From Cycas panzhihuaensis (lineage: Eukaryota; Cycadophyta): DNA of 64,000 nucleotides. The stretch spans positions 62,193,741 through 62,257,740 of the forward strand of contig CM041465.1 of NCBI GenBank assembly GCA_023213395.1, written 5' to 3'. Of this stretch, positions 32,934 through 43,517 are shown piece by piece. The notes beneath the pieces are model-generated. The model did no database searches. It was not told the DNA's origin and saw only the letters and a list, made by a program, of their open reading frames with translations. How positions within the stretch are numbered: the stretch's first letter is position 1; every line of letters begins with the position of its first letter. Both the position numbers and the translations under genes were made by a program.

Positions 32934-35477
32934 TGTTTCCCGGCTTCCGGGAATGGATACGGAATCACCGACTCAGGTAAGTGTAGGTATGTCTCTAGCA
33001 TTATCATCACTTTTATGTACTGATTGTCTGCTTACATATTTGCATGCGTATGACTTTGTGGGCGGCCTGGTCGTCGTCCACACCTATGTTTAGCCTATGA
33101 CGACTATAGCAGGGGCACACTCTTAGCGAGTGTGGCACCCTGACCGTATTACTTCCCGCATCTGCCCTCCTCTCTCCTGGATCCACCGGGTTTGCGCCAC
33201 CTCCACCAGTGTGATGCCTCATCGTCGCTTGGTTAGCTTGCCACCTCATTTGGGGGCCTATTTACGCTCCGTGGGCCCGTTTCTTGGCTTGTTTGCTCCC
33301 GGGTGGGTGTTTTAGTTGTCCTTTAGCCTTTTCGGCCGTTTGCCCCCAGCCTGGACCGGTTGGCGGGCCCCATTTATGTCTCCAGGTGCATCTGCGTAAT
33401 CTTCAGCATCTGCGTGATCTTGGATCTGGGAATTTTCAGCATCACTTGGAATATTCAGATCTGCAGCTAAAGTTTCCGTGATCTGTTGTCTCGCTTGTTT
33501 TTAAAATCCATGGTGGCGATTTCGCATTTATTGCGAAGCGCCACGTGGTTCGCGCCTTTCTCCCTCCCGGTAGTGCCTATTCGCGTACTTTAGGGTTTTG
33601 CTTTAGTACTTAAAGATCTTTTGGCTCGTTTTCAAGATCTTTTTGGCTCACTTTTGGATTTACTCTCAAGAGGAACACTCTCCTGCTCTGCTCTCTTACA
33701 TTGTTTCTGCTTGAATGGACTGCACTCTTCATACAACGCCCGACTCTCCTTTGGCTTGGTGAGACATTCTCTGACCCCTCAAACGCCTTGGAGGGCTCCT
33801 TTGAAGCGGTTTCCACTGTTTTCTACCAGGCGATCCACGAGCTCCCGTTTGCAGTGTTTCCGTTCCACCTCCATAGCAGGGCCCTGGCTGCTCTATTCAG
33901 ATCTGGGGTTTTGTTCCGGCCCTTCTTGCCTTTTTTTGGGGGCAAATCCTTGCCTCCCTTTCAGTACTCTTCACTTTGTATTTGTTTTGGTGATATTTAC
34001 ACTTGACTTATTTGTTCTCATTTGTTGCTTGAGAGGTGGTTTTCTTCCCTCTTGGGGCTGGCATGCCACTCTCCCTCACTTCTTACTGCGTTCTTGTCAA
34101 AGCGTGGCGTTGAGGGTTGCATAGGCTTTGGAGGAGGCTGGGTGGATTCCGCACCACCGCCACGCTCCTAAGCGGCTCAAAGCCCTCAAAGCCTCCCTCT
34201 CGCCTGCTACTCTTGGCTTGCAAACAAGGGTTGAAGGCTCCTTGGTTGCCCAAACCCGGTATTTGTCACAAGTTGCCACTGATTTGGGACCCTTTATTCA
34301 GTTTGGGTGCCATCCATAGGCCCCAACCGCGAGTTCTTCTCCACCTTTGCTCCCGGTTGCGGTTTGCTCCCCGTAGCATCCGGTTCCCGTGGGTGTCTTT
34401 GGGTCTTTCTTGCCCCTTCTTGCGGTAGTTTTCCGGCCTTGAGTCTTGACTTTCTCCTCTGCCCGTGGCTCTTGGGGAGAGGTTCGGGTACCATCTGCGG
34501 GCGGTAGGCCTCTCCGAGGCTTACCTTTTTGATTCCTTTCAGTTAGATCGTTCTTCTTTGCTAGTTTCCTTATTCCACGAACACTGATGCATCTACATTG
34601 ACACTCTCCTTTATCTTCCGAGACATATATTCCTACATCTTTGTGTTGCATATAGCTGTCTCCCTCGGCAGAGGGAGACCTTTGTTGCTACAGGTACTCG
34701 GGACGCGGAGAGCGTTGCCTGCCCCCTTCCACCGTGGCGTCCCTTGCATGTGTGATATTTTATGGTATGTGATTTGGTAGTTAGGGTTTGTTTGGTTGGT
34801 TGGGTATGGGATTTATTTTTGGTGGGGAAGGTAAGGAAGCCCCTTTCTGCCGCTACATTTCACATCCGATGCTGCTTGAGTGGTTGGGTGCTCTTCTGAA
34901 GGCTACGCCATCTCTCACGCCTTGGCCCGGTGCACGCTTTGTTCCCCTTCGCACCCCTGTCTTTTTCCTTCTTTTATTCTTTTCCTAGTAATTAGAACAT
35001 CGAAAGATTAAAAGGGAAAATTGCCTTTTTTCGTATTGGTTTGCGATTTGTTTGCCTCGTTGCATGTACTTTTGTTATTCGTAGGAAAGGTTGTAGGAGT
35101 CTTCTTCCCCCTTACCCTTCCTCCCTCTTCCTTAACCGCACGAGCGCCTTGCTTCACATCGCTCGTATACAGTTGCTAGATTGCATAGGATTGTTCTTGG
35201 CCTATCCTTGTTAGGTTCTTTCTCTCTCCCTTGGCCACCCAAGGGTGGGAGGGCCTACTCCTGTGTCAACCCGGGTTCGTCCCACGTATCTTCGCCCCTT
35301 CGCTCAAGGCGGTGAAAGGTCACCCAAGAGTAGCCATACTCCATTGCGGATCCCGAACTCGCGCTCCGGCCACGCAGGCGCAGCGTGGTAGTTGCTTGCC
35401 TTGTAGGTTCCACTTCCTACCGCTTCGTCACCATTTCTCCCGCGCCTATCAGGCGGTTATCCCATAGCAGTGGCCCA
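32934..35477 (+). repeat. 5' LTR of element A
   Basis: It runs from TGTTTCCCGG to GTGGCCCA, 2544 bp. The splice-donor-like GGGGAAG|GTAAGG is at 34831. The bases after it (TCGGCGACCATACTGG) align with the equivalent in B (ACGGTGACCATCTTG) and hold the primer site, but I cannot assign a tRNA. Confidence 0.9.
33542..33615 (+). promoter_or_regulatory. G-box and TATA-like box, A 5' LTR
   Basis: CACGTG is at 33542-33547 and TACTTAAAG at 33607-33615, a 59-60 bp spacing. The 3' LTR repeats the pair at 44101-44106 and 44168-44176. A U3 does not contain the GGTACC palindrome of the other copies. Confidence 0.6.
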
Positions 35478-35736
35478 TCGGCGACCATACTGGACCGCCA
35501 AAGAAGGGAGCTAGTCTCGCTCTCTTCGGTTGGTTTCGCTACTCTGTGTGATCCTTTCTATACATCTTGACCTCCACGTTGGGCGGCCCAACACGCCGCG
35601 TGTTATCTGGTTCCTTCTCTTTTCTCGACATCGTCGATCGACCTTGCATGCGCCCGGTTCTCTCGTTGTTTGCGGTCTACCCCTTTGTTAGAAGACCCAG
35701 TATAGCCTTCTTGCCTCGTCGGATCCCAATCCGACT
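35478..35736 (+). other. 5' leader of element A
   Basis: Untranslated leader between LTR and gag. The GCCAAAGAAGGGAGC segment is shared with B (GCCAAGAAGGGAAC). Confidence 0.6.
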
Positions 35737-37873
35737 ATGGAAGGGTACTCTTCCGACTGGACCTACCACGCTTCGGTTATGGAAACCCAAGCTCTTCCTT
35801 CATCATTCGAGTCCACCCAAGAGGGTGACGACTCCTTTACTACCCGATCGATCAACACCTTTCTTGTGCTCCCCATCCTTCTACCCACGGTAGAGGGATC
35901 CGTTCCTCCCGAGGATTGCCACGCGATGGCGATTTTATGAGGAACCTTGATGGACATGCCTTGTTCGAGGTCCCGATCACCTCTTATGGGTATGTGGGGA
36001 CTCCTCATTGACGTGCTTGAGGCTCTTGGACGGATGCCGGCCGCGGCATGCTCTCAACCACGTCCGAATGGCTTGAGGGTGTCTGCGCAGGGGAGCCTCT
36101 TCCTCCTGCTCTTCCCCTCACGCTTCATCCTCGTCCGCCTTTCTGTGACAACAAACCCTTTCGTGCCTCACGCGACGCCCCATTCGTTTCTGCGGTGGGG
36201 GCACGTGTGGCACCTTCCATCCCTTATCAAGGCCCTAATGCCTTAAGGCCTTCTCACGGTGTGTCCGTCCCTCACCGGGGTTAGCATACCCATTCCCGAT
36301 CCAACTAATGTCGTCCCTAATCGCACATACCGCTCCTAGTAGGCCTAGCCTCCTAGCCTTCCAGCCCGGTCGGTGGGATTCGTTCCCACGCATCCTCCAA
36401 CCAGTAGCGTTGGTGCTTCTTTCTCGTTCCCCGGTATACTTCTCAACCTTGGGGGCGGGGTAGAAGCCGTCTTCCTGCTTATGGGTGGATCCGCCACACC
36501 CATACGGAATGGCCCCACCTACGGGTGGCCGTATGGGCGTAACCCGATTCGCATCCCTCTTGTCGCCATCCAATGCGGTTCCATCCGTTGTGCCTTCGCA
36601 GGGAATCGACTCCCTTCAGGCGCCCTTTTCCACGCCTCTTGTCGTGAGGGTGGTTCCTCAAGGAGGGATGGGTGTCCTACCCCCATCCGCTCCTTGCGCG
36701 CCACCTACCTCGACGTTCGTTGATCCTACGGTTCGTGCAAGGCGCGCCTTCGTGGACTTTAGGTCAACCCCTCTCTCGGTTGAGGCGTTGCGAACCAACT
36801 TGCCGCCTCATCCTCCGAAGTTCCTAGATTCGATGGGACTTCGTCAAGACCGGCGGAGCATGTCCGTAGTTTCTCTATGGCATGCATCGATTCGGGCTTA
36901 CGACCATATTTTGATGAAACTCTTTCCTCGATCCTTGCGGTGGCGCCTTAAATGGTTTTATCGTCTCACCCTCGATCTATTCAATCCAAAGAATTGGTGG
37001 ACGAGTTCATCAATTACTTTGATGTAGCTCGCCCATTCGAGAGCGGGATGAAATCCTTCTCTCGCTCAAACAAGGTCACGATGAGATGAATCGTGACTTT
37101 GTGCGGCGATTCCACGATCTACTTCACTCCACCAAGGCGACTTTGCGAGGAGTCAAGCGGGACTCGTTGTCAATGCACCGTCCGAAGTCCACGTGGAAGT
37201 CCTCAAGATGGGGGCGACCACGTGTGATTCCGCGATCGCCAAGTGCTTGGCGTTGGAGGCTATTGAGATCCAAGCTGGTCTCAAGAAACCTCTTAAGCCC
37301 TCACAACGCGTGAGGCACCACCCCTTACCAAAGACGCTAAACCTTCTCAGCCGACGCGGTCTTCCTCTCATCCTACCGAGAGGACCTTAGATCCCCTCAC
37401 ATCGGCTATACGCCTGCTCGATGAAGGAGCTCAAGCTTCAAGGTCCTTCGTCTCCTACTTCAAACAAACAAGTCCAACAAACTACCCAAGCTCCTCTTCC
37501 CAGGAATGGGAACGCCCAGTCCTCCCAAGCGAGAAGGTCCGACCCTACGCATGAGAAGAAGTGGTGTTCCATTCAAGGGGATTGCATCCATGACGACTCA
37601 CATTGTAGGGCCCAAAGATCCAAAGGATACCCCTCGGCCGATTCCTCTCCCAAACGGGCCTCAAGGCCTAATCTAGACCAACCTGTTCACAAGGATCCGT
37701 TCCCTAAACATGGGGAACGTGATCGCAACTCTAAACCAAGAACAACCGTAGCAGGGAAGATCACGATCCCGCCCTTCCGCGACAAAGGGAAGGCGCGTAA
37801 CTCTTCTTCCTCTTCTCGTTCTCACAGCCGTACTCCGTCGCCTTCACGACCCCGGAATAGGGGAAGAAGGTGA
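35737..37873 (+). pseudogene. gag: gag of element A
   Basis: The start MEGYSSDWTYHASV matches the start in B (MEGYHSEWAYHAF). A Pro-rich region is followed by the gag domain (FRSTPLSVEALRTNLPPHPP, KLFPRSLRW, NRDFVRRFHDLLHSTKATL, KMGATTCDSAIAKCLALEA). The knuckle-like motif is WCSIQGDCIHDDSHC, a CX2HX4HX4C pattern with Gln for the first His. A Ser/Arg-rich tail ends NRGRR at 37873. The domain is spread over several frames by small indels. Gag packages the element RNA. Confidence 0.85.
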
Positions 37874-38039
37874 TTCGGTTGCTTGAAGCAACTCGACTTT
37901 CGCCCTTACGCGATCTCAAACCGCTAAGGAAGCGGCGGGGCTGGGTTCTTCCGTTCCTTCCGATCCTTAGGAGACCCTTCCTCCCGGAATCCCTCTTTCC
38001 CCAAGGCTATTCACATGCGGGTCGTTACGACTTTGAAGG

Positions 38040-38650
38040 GCACTTACCCAACAGGAAGGGTAAACCCTTCTCCGTCGTGGACGAGCTCCATACGGCCGCC
38101 GCAGAATGTCCTTGATGGACGTTCGAGGAGTTGTCCCGAGCAACGGGCCCTCCTCTGGAAGCTTTAGGATCGGGAGATGTGCCATCACGCTTTGGGCGTC
38201 GCCCAGTGGCGGACCCACTATTTCCTTCGATCCTAAGGATCTTCCTCCCCCGGTGAGCAGAACGTCGGTGGAACTTCCCATTCACCATCACGATCGACAC
38301 GCTGATTGTACCCTCCAAGAAGGCTGTCGACAACGGCTCTTACGTCGATGCCATGCCCTTGTGTTATGCAAGAGCTTGGTATCTCCGCTGGAACCGTTCC
38401 TGGCGATGCCAAGGTATGATGGCGAGAAGACCCTCTCGGATGCGTCGCGATTCCGCTCACCCTTGGGGCAAAACCGTTCTTCTTGCCGATGTTGTAGTCC
38501 TCGACGTTGACGTGGATTACAACCTCCTTCTGGGTCGCCCATGGCTCGACCAAATGGGAGCCGTGTGTTCGACCCTTTGGGGACAGCTTAAATTCGTCCA
38601 TGATGGACGAATGAGAGTGGTTCCCCGTGAACGCCCTTTTGCCAAACAAA
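38040..38650 (+). pseudogene. protease of element A
   Basis: It starts with GKPFSVVDELHTAAAE and continues through the retropepsin core (VDNGSYVDAMPLC after joining frames). LADVVVLDVDVDYNLLLGRP and MGAVCSTLWGQLKFVHDGRM follow. The active-site triplet is DNG, as in B, not the usual DTG or DSG. The protease cuts the Gag-Pol polyprotein. Frameshifts lie around 38100-38350. Confidence 0.78.
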
Positions 38651-39559
38651 CTCGTTATGCCAATTCGGCAAACCAAGGTTCACCCACTCACGCCTCGGCT
38701 TGTTCAATTGGTATACCCAATCCGTCGGAAGAAGATCCCACATCTTCCCTTCCTAGTCTCGCACGTTTTGCCCCTATTGGCGTCGGAAGTTATGGGTACC
38801 TTGCTTCGTTCAACGATGATGAATCGCTGACGGAGACGAGGGCATCTCCACCCCTTTCTTTCCTTCGCCAATGGGTCGCACTGCCTCGCCTAGACCCTCG
38901 TTTGGAACCTCTCTTGTTGGTGAGACTAGCCCCTCGTACGTGTCACGCACCATCGCTCGTGCTGACCCGCCCGCCGGTTCTTCTTTTCATTACCCCGCAG
39001 TGATGGTTTTGAGGAATTGCCTTTCGCTCCTCTCGAGGAGCCTCTTCTGGTTTTCCTTGGTTCCATGAAGGAGTTGAGCGATCCGATGATCACCCGATCC
39101 CGTTGCTCCTTTCCTTCTAGTGCTTCTTCTACTCGAAATAAGGTCATCCATGGGGTGGACTATTTCGAGGATGATGAAGCCCTGCTGGAGCACCTAGCGG
39201 GCCTTGCACGTAATCGCCTTTCCGTCACCACCTCGGCCACCGGAAGATCCTTGCGATCGGATCCACGCCGATCCGATCCCTCTCCTATTCCTTCTCCTCC
39301 GTTGATCTTGCCCTCTTCACTTTGAAGAGGGCAATGCCATGTGCATGGGGGGAATTCAAGACGTAGTCTTGGCCCCGGGCAAGGTCATTAGGGTTGGGCC
39401 GGAATGCTCTCGATGAGATTAGGGAATATTCCCTTGCTCCGTGAATTTCGAGACATTTTCGCGTGGGATTATCTCGACATGAAGGGAATCGACCCTCGAT
39501 TGTCACCCATAACCTCACCACCCTTCTGGCGCTGTCACATGCGCGTATGGTCCTCTTCA
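38651..39559 (+). pseudogene. protease-RT linker of element A
   Basis: Recognised by ARFAPIGVGSYGYLASFNDD, shared with B and C. It includes MCMGG-like and DIFAWDYLDMKGIDP phrases just before RT, which are normal for Tat-type pol. Frame-broken. Confidence 0.65.
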
Positions 39560-40750
39560 CCCGGCTCTGCCTCGCCGTCAAGATGGAGGTTGAAAAGCTT
39601 CGGATCCGGGCTTGTTACTTCTATTGATTACCCTAAGTGGGTCTCTAATATTGTTCCGTTGCCAAAAGAACTGGGCAATCCGTGATATGCGTCGATTTCC
39701 ATGATATCAACAACGCTTGTCCTAAGGACAATTTCCGCTACCCTTCTTAGATCAAATCATTGATCGACCACGGATTCAAGTGATGTCCTTAATGGACTGG
39801 CTTCTCCTACAACCAAATTGATTTCCAAGACCGCCATAAGACGGCCTTCACTACTCCCTGGGGTACCTTCGCCTACAAGGCGATGCCCTTTGGCCTTAAA
39901 AATGCAGGTGCTACATATCAAAGAGCCATGCACTTCATCTTCCACGACCTCATCAACGACACGTTGGAGGTCTTCATGGACGATATGATGGGTCTTTCTC
40001 GGGTGAGCCCATCACCCTTCCGACTTGCGTGCCATCTTCTCACGGTGCCGCGAGTATCACGTCAGTCTTAATCCGCTCAAATGTGTGTTTGTTGTCACTT
40101 CGGGTAAACTCCTTGGGTTCCTTGTATCCAAACAAGGAATTCAGATCGACCCTGACAAAGTCAGGGCGATCCTCGACATGCCGCCTCCTAGAACTCAACG
40201 GCAGATCAAGTCGTTTCTAGGTAGGCTCGGTTTCCTTAGGCGCTGTGAATGCTAAACCCCTTACGAACCTGTTGAAGAAGGGAGCTCCTTTTGCCTGGTC
40301 TGACAAGACCCAAAAGGCCTTCGAAGGACTCAAGGAAGCCCTGGCTTCCGCTCCTACGTTGGCGCCTCCCCGATTCGATAGGCCCTTCGTTTTGTATACC
40401 TCGGCGACTGACGAGTCCTTGGGCGCTATGCTCGCCCAGGAGGATGACTCAGAACCGAGAGCTATATACTTCATCAGTCGCACCCTTGTGGCTGCCGAAT
40501 TTAACTATTCCCCTGCCGAGAAGGAATGTCTCTCCTTGGTCTACGCGACCAAGAAGTTTAGGCATTACTTGCTTAAGAATACTACCAAGGTGATCATTCA
40601 ATCCGATCCCTTGAGATACTTACTAACTCGTTCAGACTTGACGGGTAGGGCTGGTCGTTGGGCTGTCCTACTCCAAGAATTTGATCTCCTTATCGTTAAC
40701 CGGAAATCAAAGAAGGGCATGATAGTGGCCGAGCAACTCGCAGACACCCC
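39560..40750 (+). pseudogene. pol: RT and pol-linked RNase H of element A
   Basis: RT motifs are VTSIDYPKWVSNIVPL, VDFHDINNACPKDN, WGTFAYKAMPFGLKNAGATY and the catalytic VFMDDMMG, then LGFLVSKQGIQIDPDKVRAI. From 40245 a 254-codon open stretch covers the connection and RNase H: PFVLYTSATDESLGAML, AEKECLSLVYATKKFRHYL and IIQSDPLRYLLTRSDLTG. Ser (codon 40401-40403) replaces the first catalytic Asp, while Glu and the next Asp remain. RT copies the element RNA into DNA. Confidence 0.9.
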
Positions 40751-40929
40751 TATCCCTAACTCCTTTGATACTCCCGTTGATGACTCTCTCCCCGATGAGT
40801 CTATCCTGACGATCCGGGGAGTTCGTCCCCATCCACTCACCGACAATGAGTGGTACGGTGACATAGTGCGGTATCTCACACAGCAGCAATACCGCCCCGA
40901 CACTAGTAACAAAGTTAAATCTCGCATCC

Positions 40930-42048
40930 GGACTTACGCAATACCTCCTCGTGGACGGTATTGTACAAGAGGTCCTTCGATGGGATCCTTCTCCGCTGTG
41001 TCACCGTGAAGCCGGTGTTAACCGCGAATGCCACCACGGCATTTGTGGGGGTCACTGAGGGCCACCATGGCTCGAGGATCCTCCGTATGGGCTACTTTTG
41101 GCCATCTCTTTAAAGACATACGCCTTTGTCTTTGAAATGTCGGCGATGTCAAGAGCATGCCAACATTTCCCATGTGCCTTCGAGACTTTGCACCCTATTG
41201 TTTCGCCATGGCCTTCGCTTAGTGGGGATTAGACCTCATCGGGCTATTTCCCGCCTCGTCGTCAAGACACAAGTTCATCTTGATCGCCACGAGTATTTCA
41301 CCAAATGGGCTGAGGCCATCCCTTTGATCACTACCCCGCAAAACGATTGCCACATTCATCTATCAAAGACATCATTTGCCGCTTCGGGATTCCAGACGTC
41401 CTGATTACCGGCAATGGAACCCCCTTTTGTAATAGGGAGGTGGATGAGCTTTGCGAGAAGTTTAAAATCTCCCATAAGACTTCCTCTCCTTACTACCCTC
41501 GTGCAATGGCTGTGGAGTCTTTTAACAAGACTCTTATCAACATTCTCAAGAAAACTGGTCAATCCCAAAGGGATTGGCACCTTCAACGCCCTCCGCCTTA
41601 TGGGCTTATCGTACTTAGTCTGCTCCGCCACGAGAATGACCCTGCTCTCCCGGTCTCACGGGATCGAGGCGGTACTCCCATTGGAGGTGGAGATTCCTTC
41701 CTTGTGAGTCTCCCTCGAGGTTTCATCGACGATGAGTCAATCCGCTGTGCACGCCGGACCTCGAAGCTTTGGATGAGAGACGCTTAGCCGCTTATCAGGC
41801 TAACCTAGCATCCAAAGCCCGCTCACAAAGGGCCCATGATAAACACCGCATTCCCGCCCTTTGTTTCCGGGGACTATGTCCTCAAGCTCGAATATCTCCA
41901 TGACCGTTTGACCAAATTCCAACCTTGGGTCGGTCCTTTTGTCATTATCGAATCTCTCGATAATGGTGCCTATAGGATAGCCACCCTGGAGGGGCTCGAA
42001 GTTGAGAAAGTCGTTAATGGGATGTTCCTTAAGAAGTTTTACGCTTGA
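40930..42048 (+). pseudogene. pol: integrase of element A
   Basis: CHHGICGG and CRRCQEHANISH belong to the zinc module. TEYFTKWAEAIPL has Glu at the first catalytic position. IPDVLITGNGTPFCN has Gly for the second Asp. KISHKTSSPYYPR and ESFNKTLINILKKT follow. The C-terminal part reads SGDYVLKLEYLHDRLTKF, WVGPFVIIESLDNGAYRIAT and NGMFLKKFYA, ending at 42046-42048. Several frameshifts are present, including near 41500-41560. Confidence 0.87.
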
Positions 42049-42087
42049 CCCTTCTACGATCCCTCGCCTCCGAACGAGCCTAAACTA

Positions 42088-42143
42088 CCATCTTAGGTTG
42101 TCCCCATTCTTCCTGTAGCGTGTAGAATGGCTATTTAAGATGG
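42088..42143. other. conserved two-stage hairpin after pol (element A)
   Basis: The outer arms are CCATCTTA (42088-42095) and TAAGATGG (42136-42143), perfect over 8 bp. The inner arms are CCATTCT (42104-42110) and AGAATGG (42124-42130), perfect over 7 bp. It starts 40 nt after the pol stop. Confidence 0.75.
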
Positions 42144-42726
42144 ACCCCGCTTTGTCTCTCTGGTTCGTCTGCGGAACCCGCTCCGTGATCCTCTCGGGAA
42201 CCTTGGTCCTCTCGCTTGGGCATCTCCCAACCGGAGGACGCTTGGGGCATTGTTGCCCTCTTTCTGTCTGGCGCTTCCTTCGCATATCCTGCTATGCTCT
42301 CCTGAGACATGTATGCCGCCACCTTCCTAACCTCACACCTCCATGTCGCCCGCTCACGGGCGTGTGTGTGTGCCCCGTTAGGTGTGAGGTTATACATGGA
42401 AGGAAACGTGTGCATCATACAATAAAATGTTCATAACATGAATCACCTACTACACAACATAACACTCACCCCATGCATATATACATATCAAAATCATGTC
42501 ATCATACATCCCGGAAGCCGGTGTCCTTGAGGGGGTACAATCATATGGTCCTATATATGGCCCCTCGAGGCCCGTGCTTTCCTCCGCCAAACTATCCATC
42601 CATGTTCATCTGCTGTGGCCCGCTCTGGACGCCTCATTGCTAGGTCCTCCTACCCTCGGCCACACATTGTCTGCTTTCTAAGTGTTGCCTTCATCACCGA
42701 TCATCCGCTTGGATTTTGTGTCACCT
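42144..42726 (+). other. short pol-aRNH spacer of A; antisense gene absent
   Basis: Only about 0.6 kb separates hairpin and aRNH, against about 3.8 kb in element 1. Spacer sequence typical of the region before the antisense stop (to about 42600) is joined directly to the GCCTCATTGCTAG motif that precedes aRNH (AG at 42642-42643). The whole antisense unit, promoter included, is missing. Confidence 0.75.
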
Positions 42727-43250
42727 ATGTCTCTACATCTTTACCGACGGGCGGAAGTCACAGAACCCTGAACCTTCACCATGCGTGGATTCTCCGCAGC
42801 CCTTCCGTTATGATCTCCTCCACTGGGATCTTCCTCCCGAGGCTACCAACAATGAAGCCGAGTATACACTTGCCATTGAAGCCCTTACCGATGCCCTTCG
42901 CTTCCATCATGACCCATTGTTTTGCTCTGCGATTCTCAAGTTGTGGTGTCTCATCTCACCCAGTCTCACCGTGCGATGCCCTCACTTGAGGACTCTTGCT
43001 TCGCCGCGGATCCCTCCCCGCCCGCTTTGTCTTGTTGATATCCAAAGATATCCCTCGGGCTCTCAATGCCGAGGCAAATAGCCTTGTTCGCCTCATCCTC
43101 GAGCGCCACTGTCTCGCCACTGGCCAGTCCCCGAGTCTTGCTTGGCCTTCCTGCCGCCCAAGCCTCAGCCGTTATCGCCTCCGCCAGCGATGCCGCACCT
43201 CCAAATCGGGTTGCTAACGAGGTAAAACTATGGTACCCACCATTTGTTCC
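42727..43250 (+). pseudogene. extra RNase H, aRNH (element A)
   Basis: The ATG at 42727 matches the MSLYIFTDG start, but small indels split the gene over frames: LYIFTDGRK in one, LPPEATNNEAEYTLAIEALT and LRFHHDP continuing, then a shifted CDSQVV-like block. The tail (LNAEANSLVRLILERH) is recovered in a third frame. First Asp and Glu are readable. It may be intact in reality if the indels are consensus errors. Confidence 0.75.
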
Positions 43251-43504
43251 CCACGTGGTCCTCGCATGCTCCTTTGCATTCATTGTGGTGGGGCGGCCCC
43301 TACTGCCTCTTTCTCTCACGGCTTCGGGTGGCTCATGGCGGCCCTATGTTGTCTCCACCGCCACTTTCGTATCCACGCGTTCGCCACGACACTCATGGCA
43401 CCCTTGCCTCTTGATCCGATCTTGATTGATATATCTATATACACATGTACTCGACGGTTGTGTTGCCAAGATTCGCCATCGTGATCAGCCTTAGGCGGCG
43501 AGGC

Positions 43505-43517
43505 TCACGCCAAGCGT
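43505..43517 (+). promoter_or_regulatory. polypurine tract position of A, degenerate as written
   Basis: The expected CCAAGGGGG(C/T)AG before the LTR reads CACGCCAAGCG here. The change again affects CTG/CAG and G-run positions and is suspect. Confidence 0.45.

Noticed and set aside
34117-34651. Several 60-117 codon frames on both strands within the LTR of A, with matching ones near 44182-45110
   Set aside because: They lie in LTR sequence, overlap each other on both strands and are not conserved in the LTRs of elements 1, 2 and B.
35478-35510. Assignment of a primer tRNA for the gypsy family
   Set aside because: The conserved CGGCGACCAT-type sequence after the LTR does not begin with a clear TGG at the expected spacing, and I could not name a tRNA with confidence.
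36373-37027. Competing overlapping frames (116 and 180 codons plus, 112 codons minus) in the gag region of A
   Set aside because: Only pieces matching the gag of B (FRSTPLSVEALRTNLPPHPP and similar) are real. The rest arise from the GC-rich composition and frameshifts.
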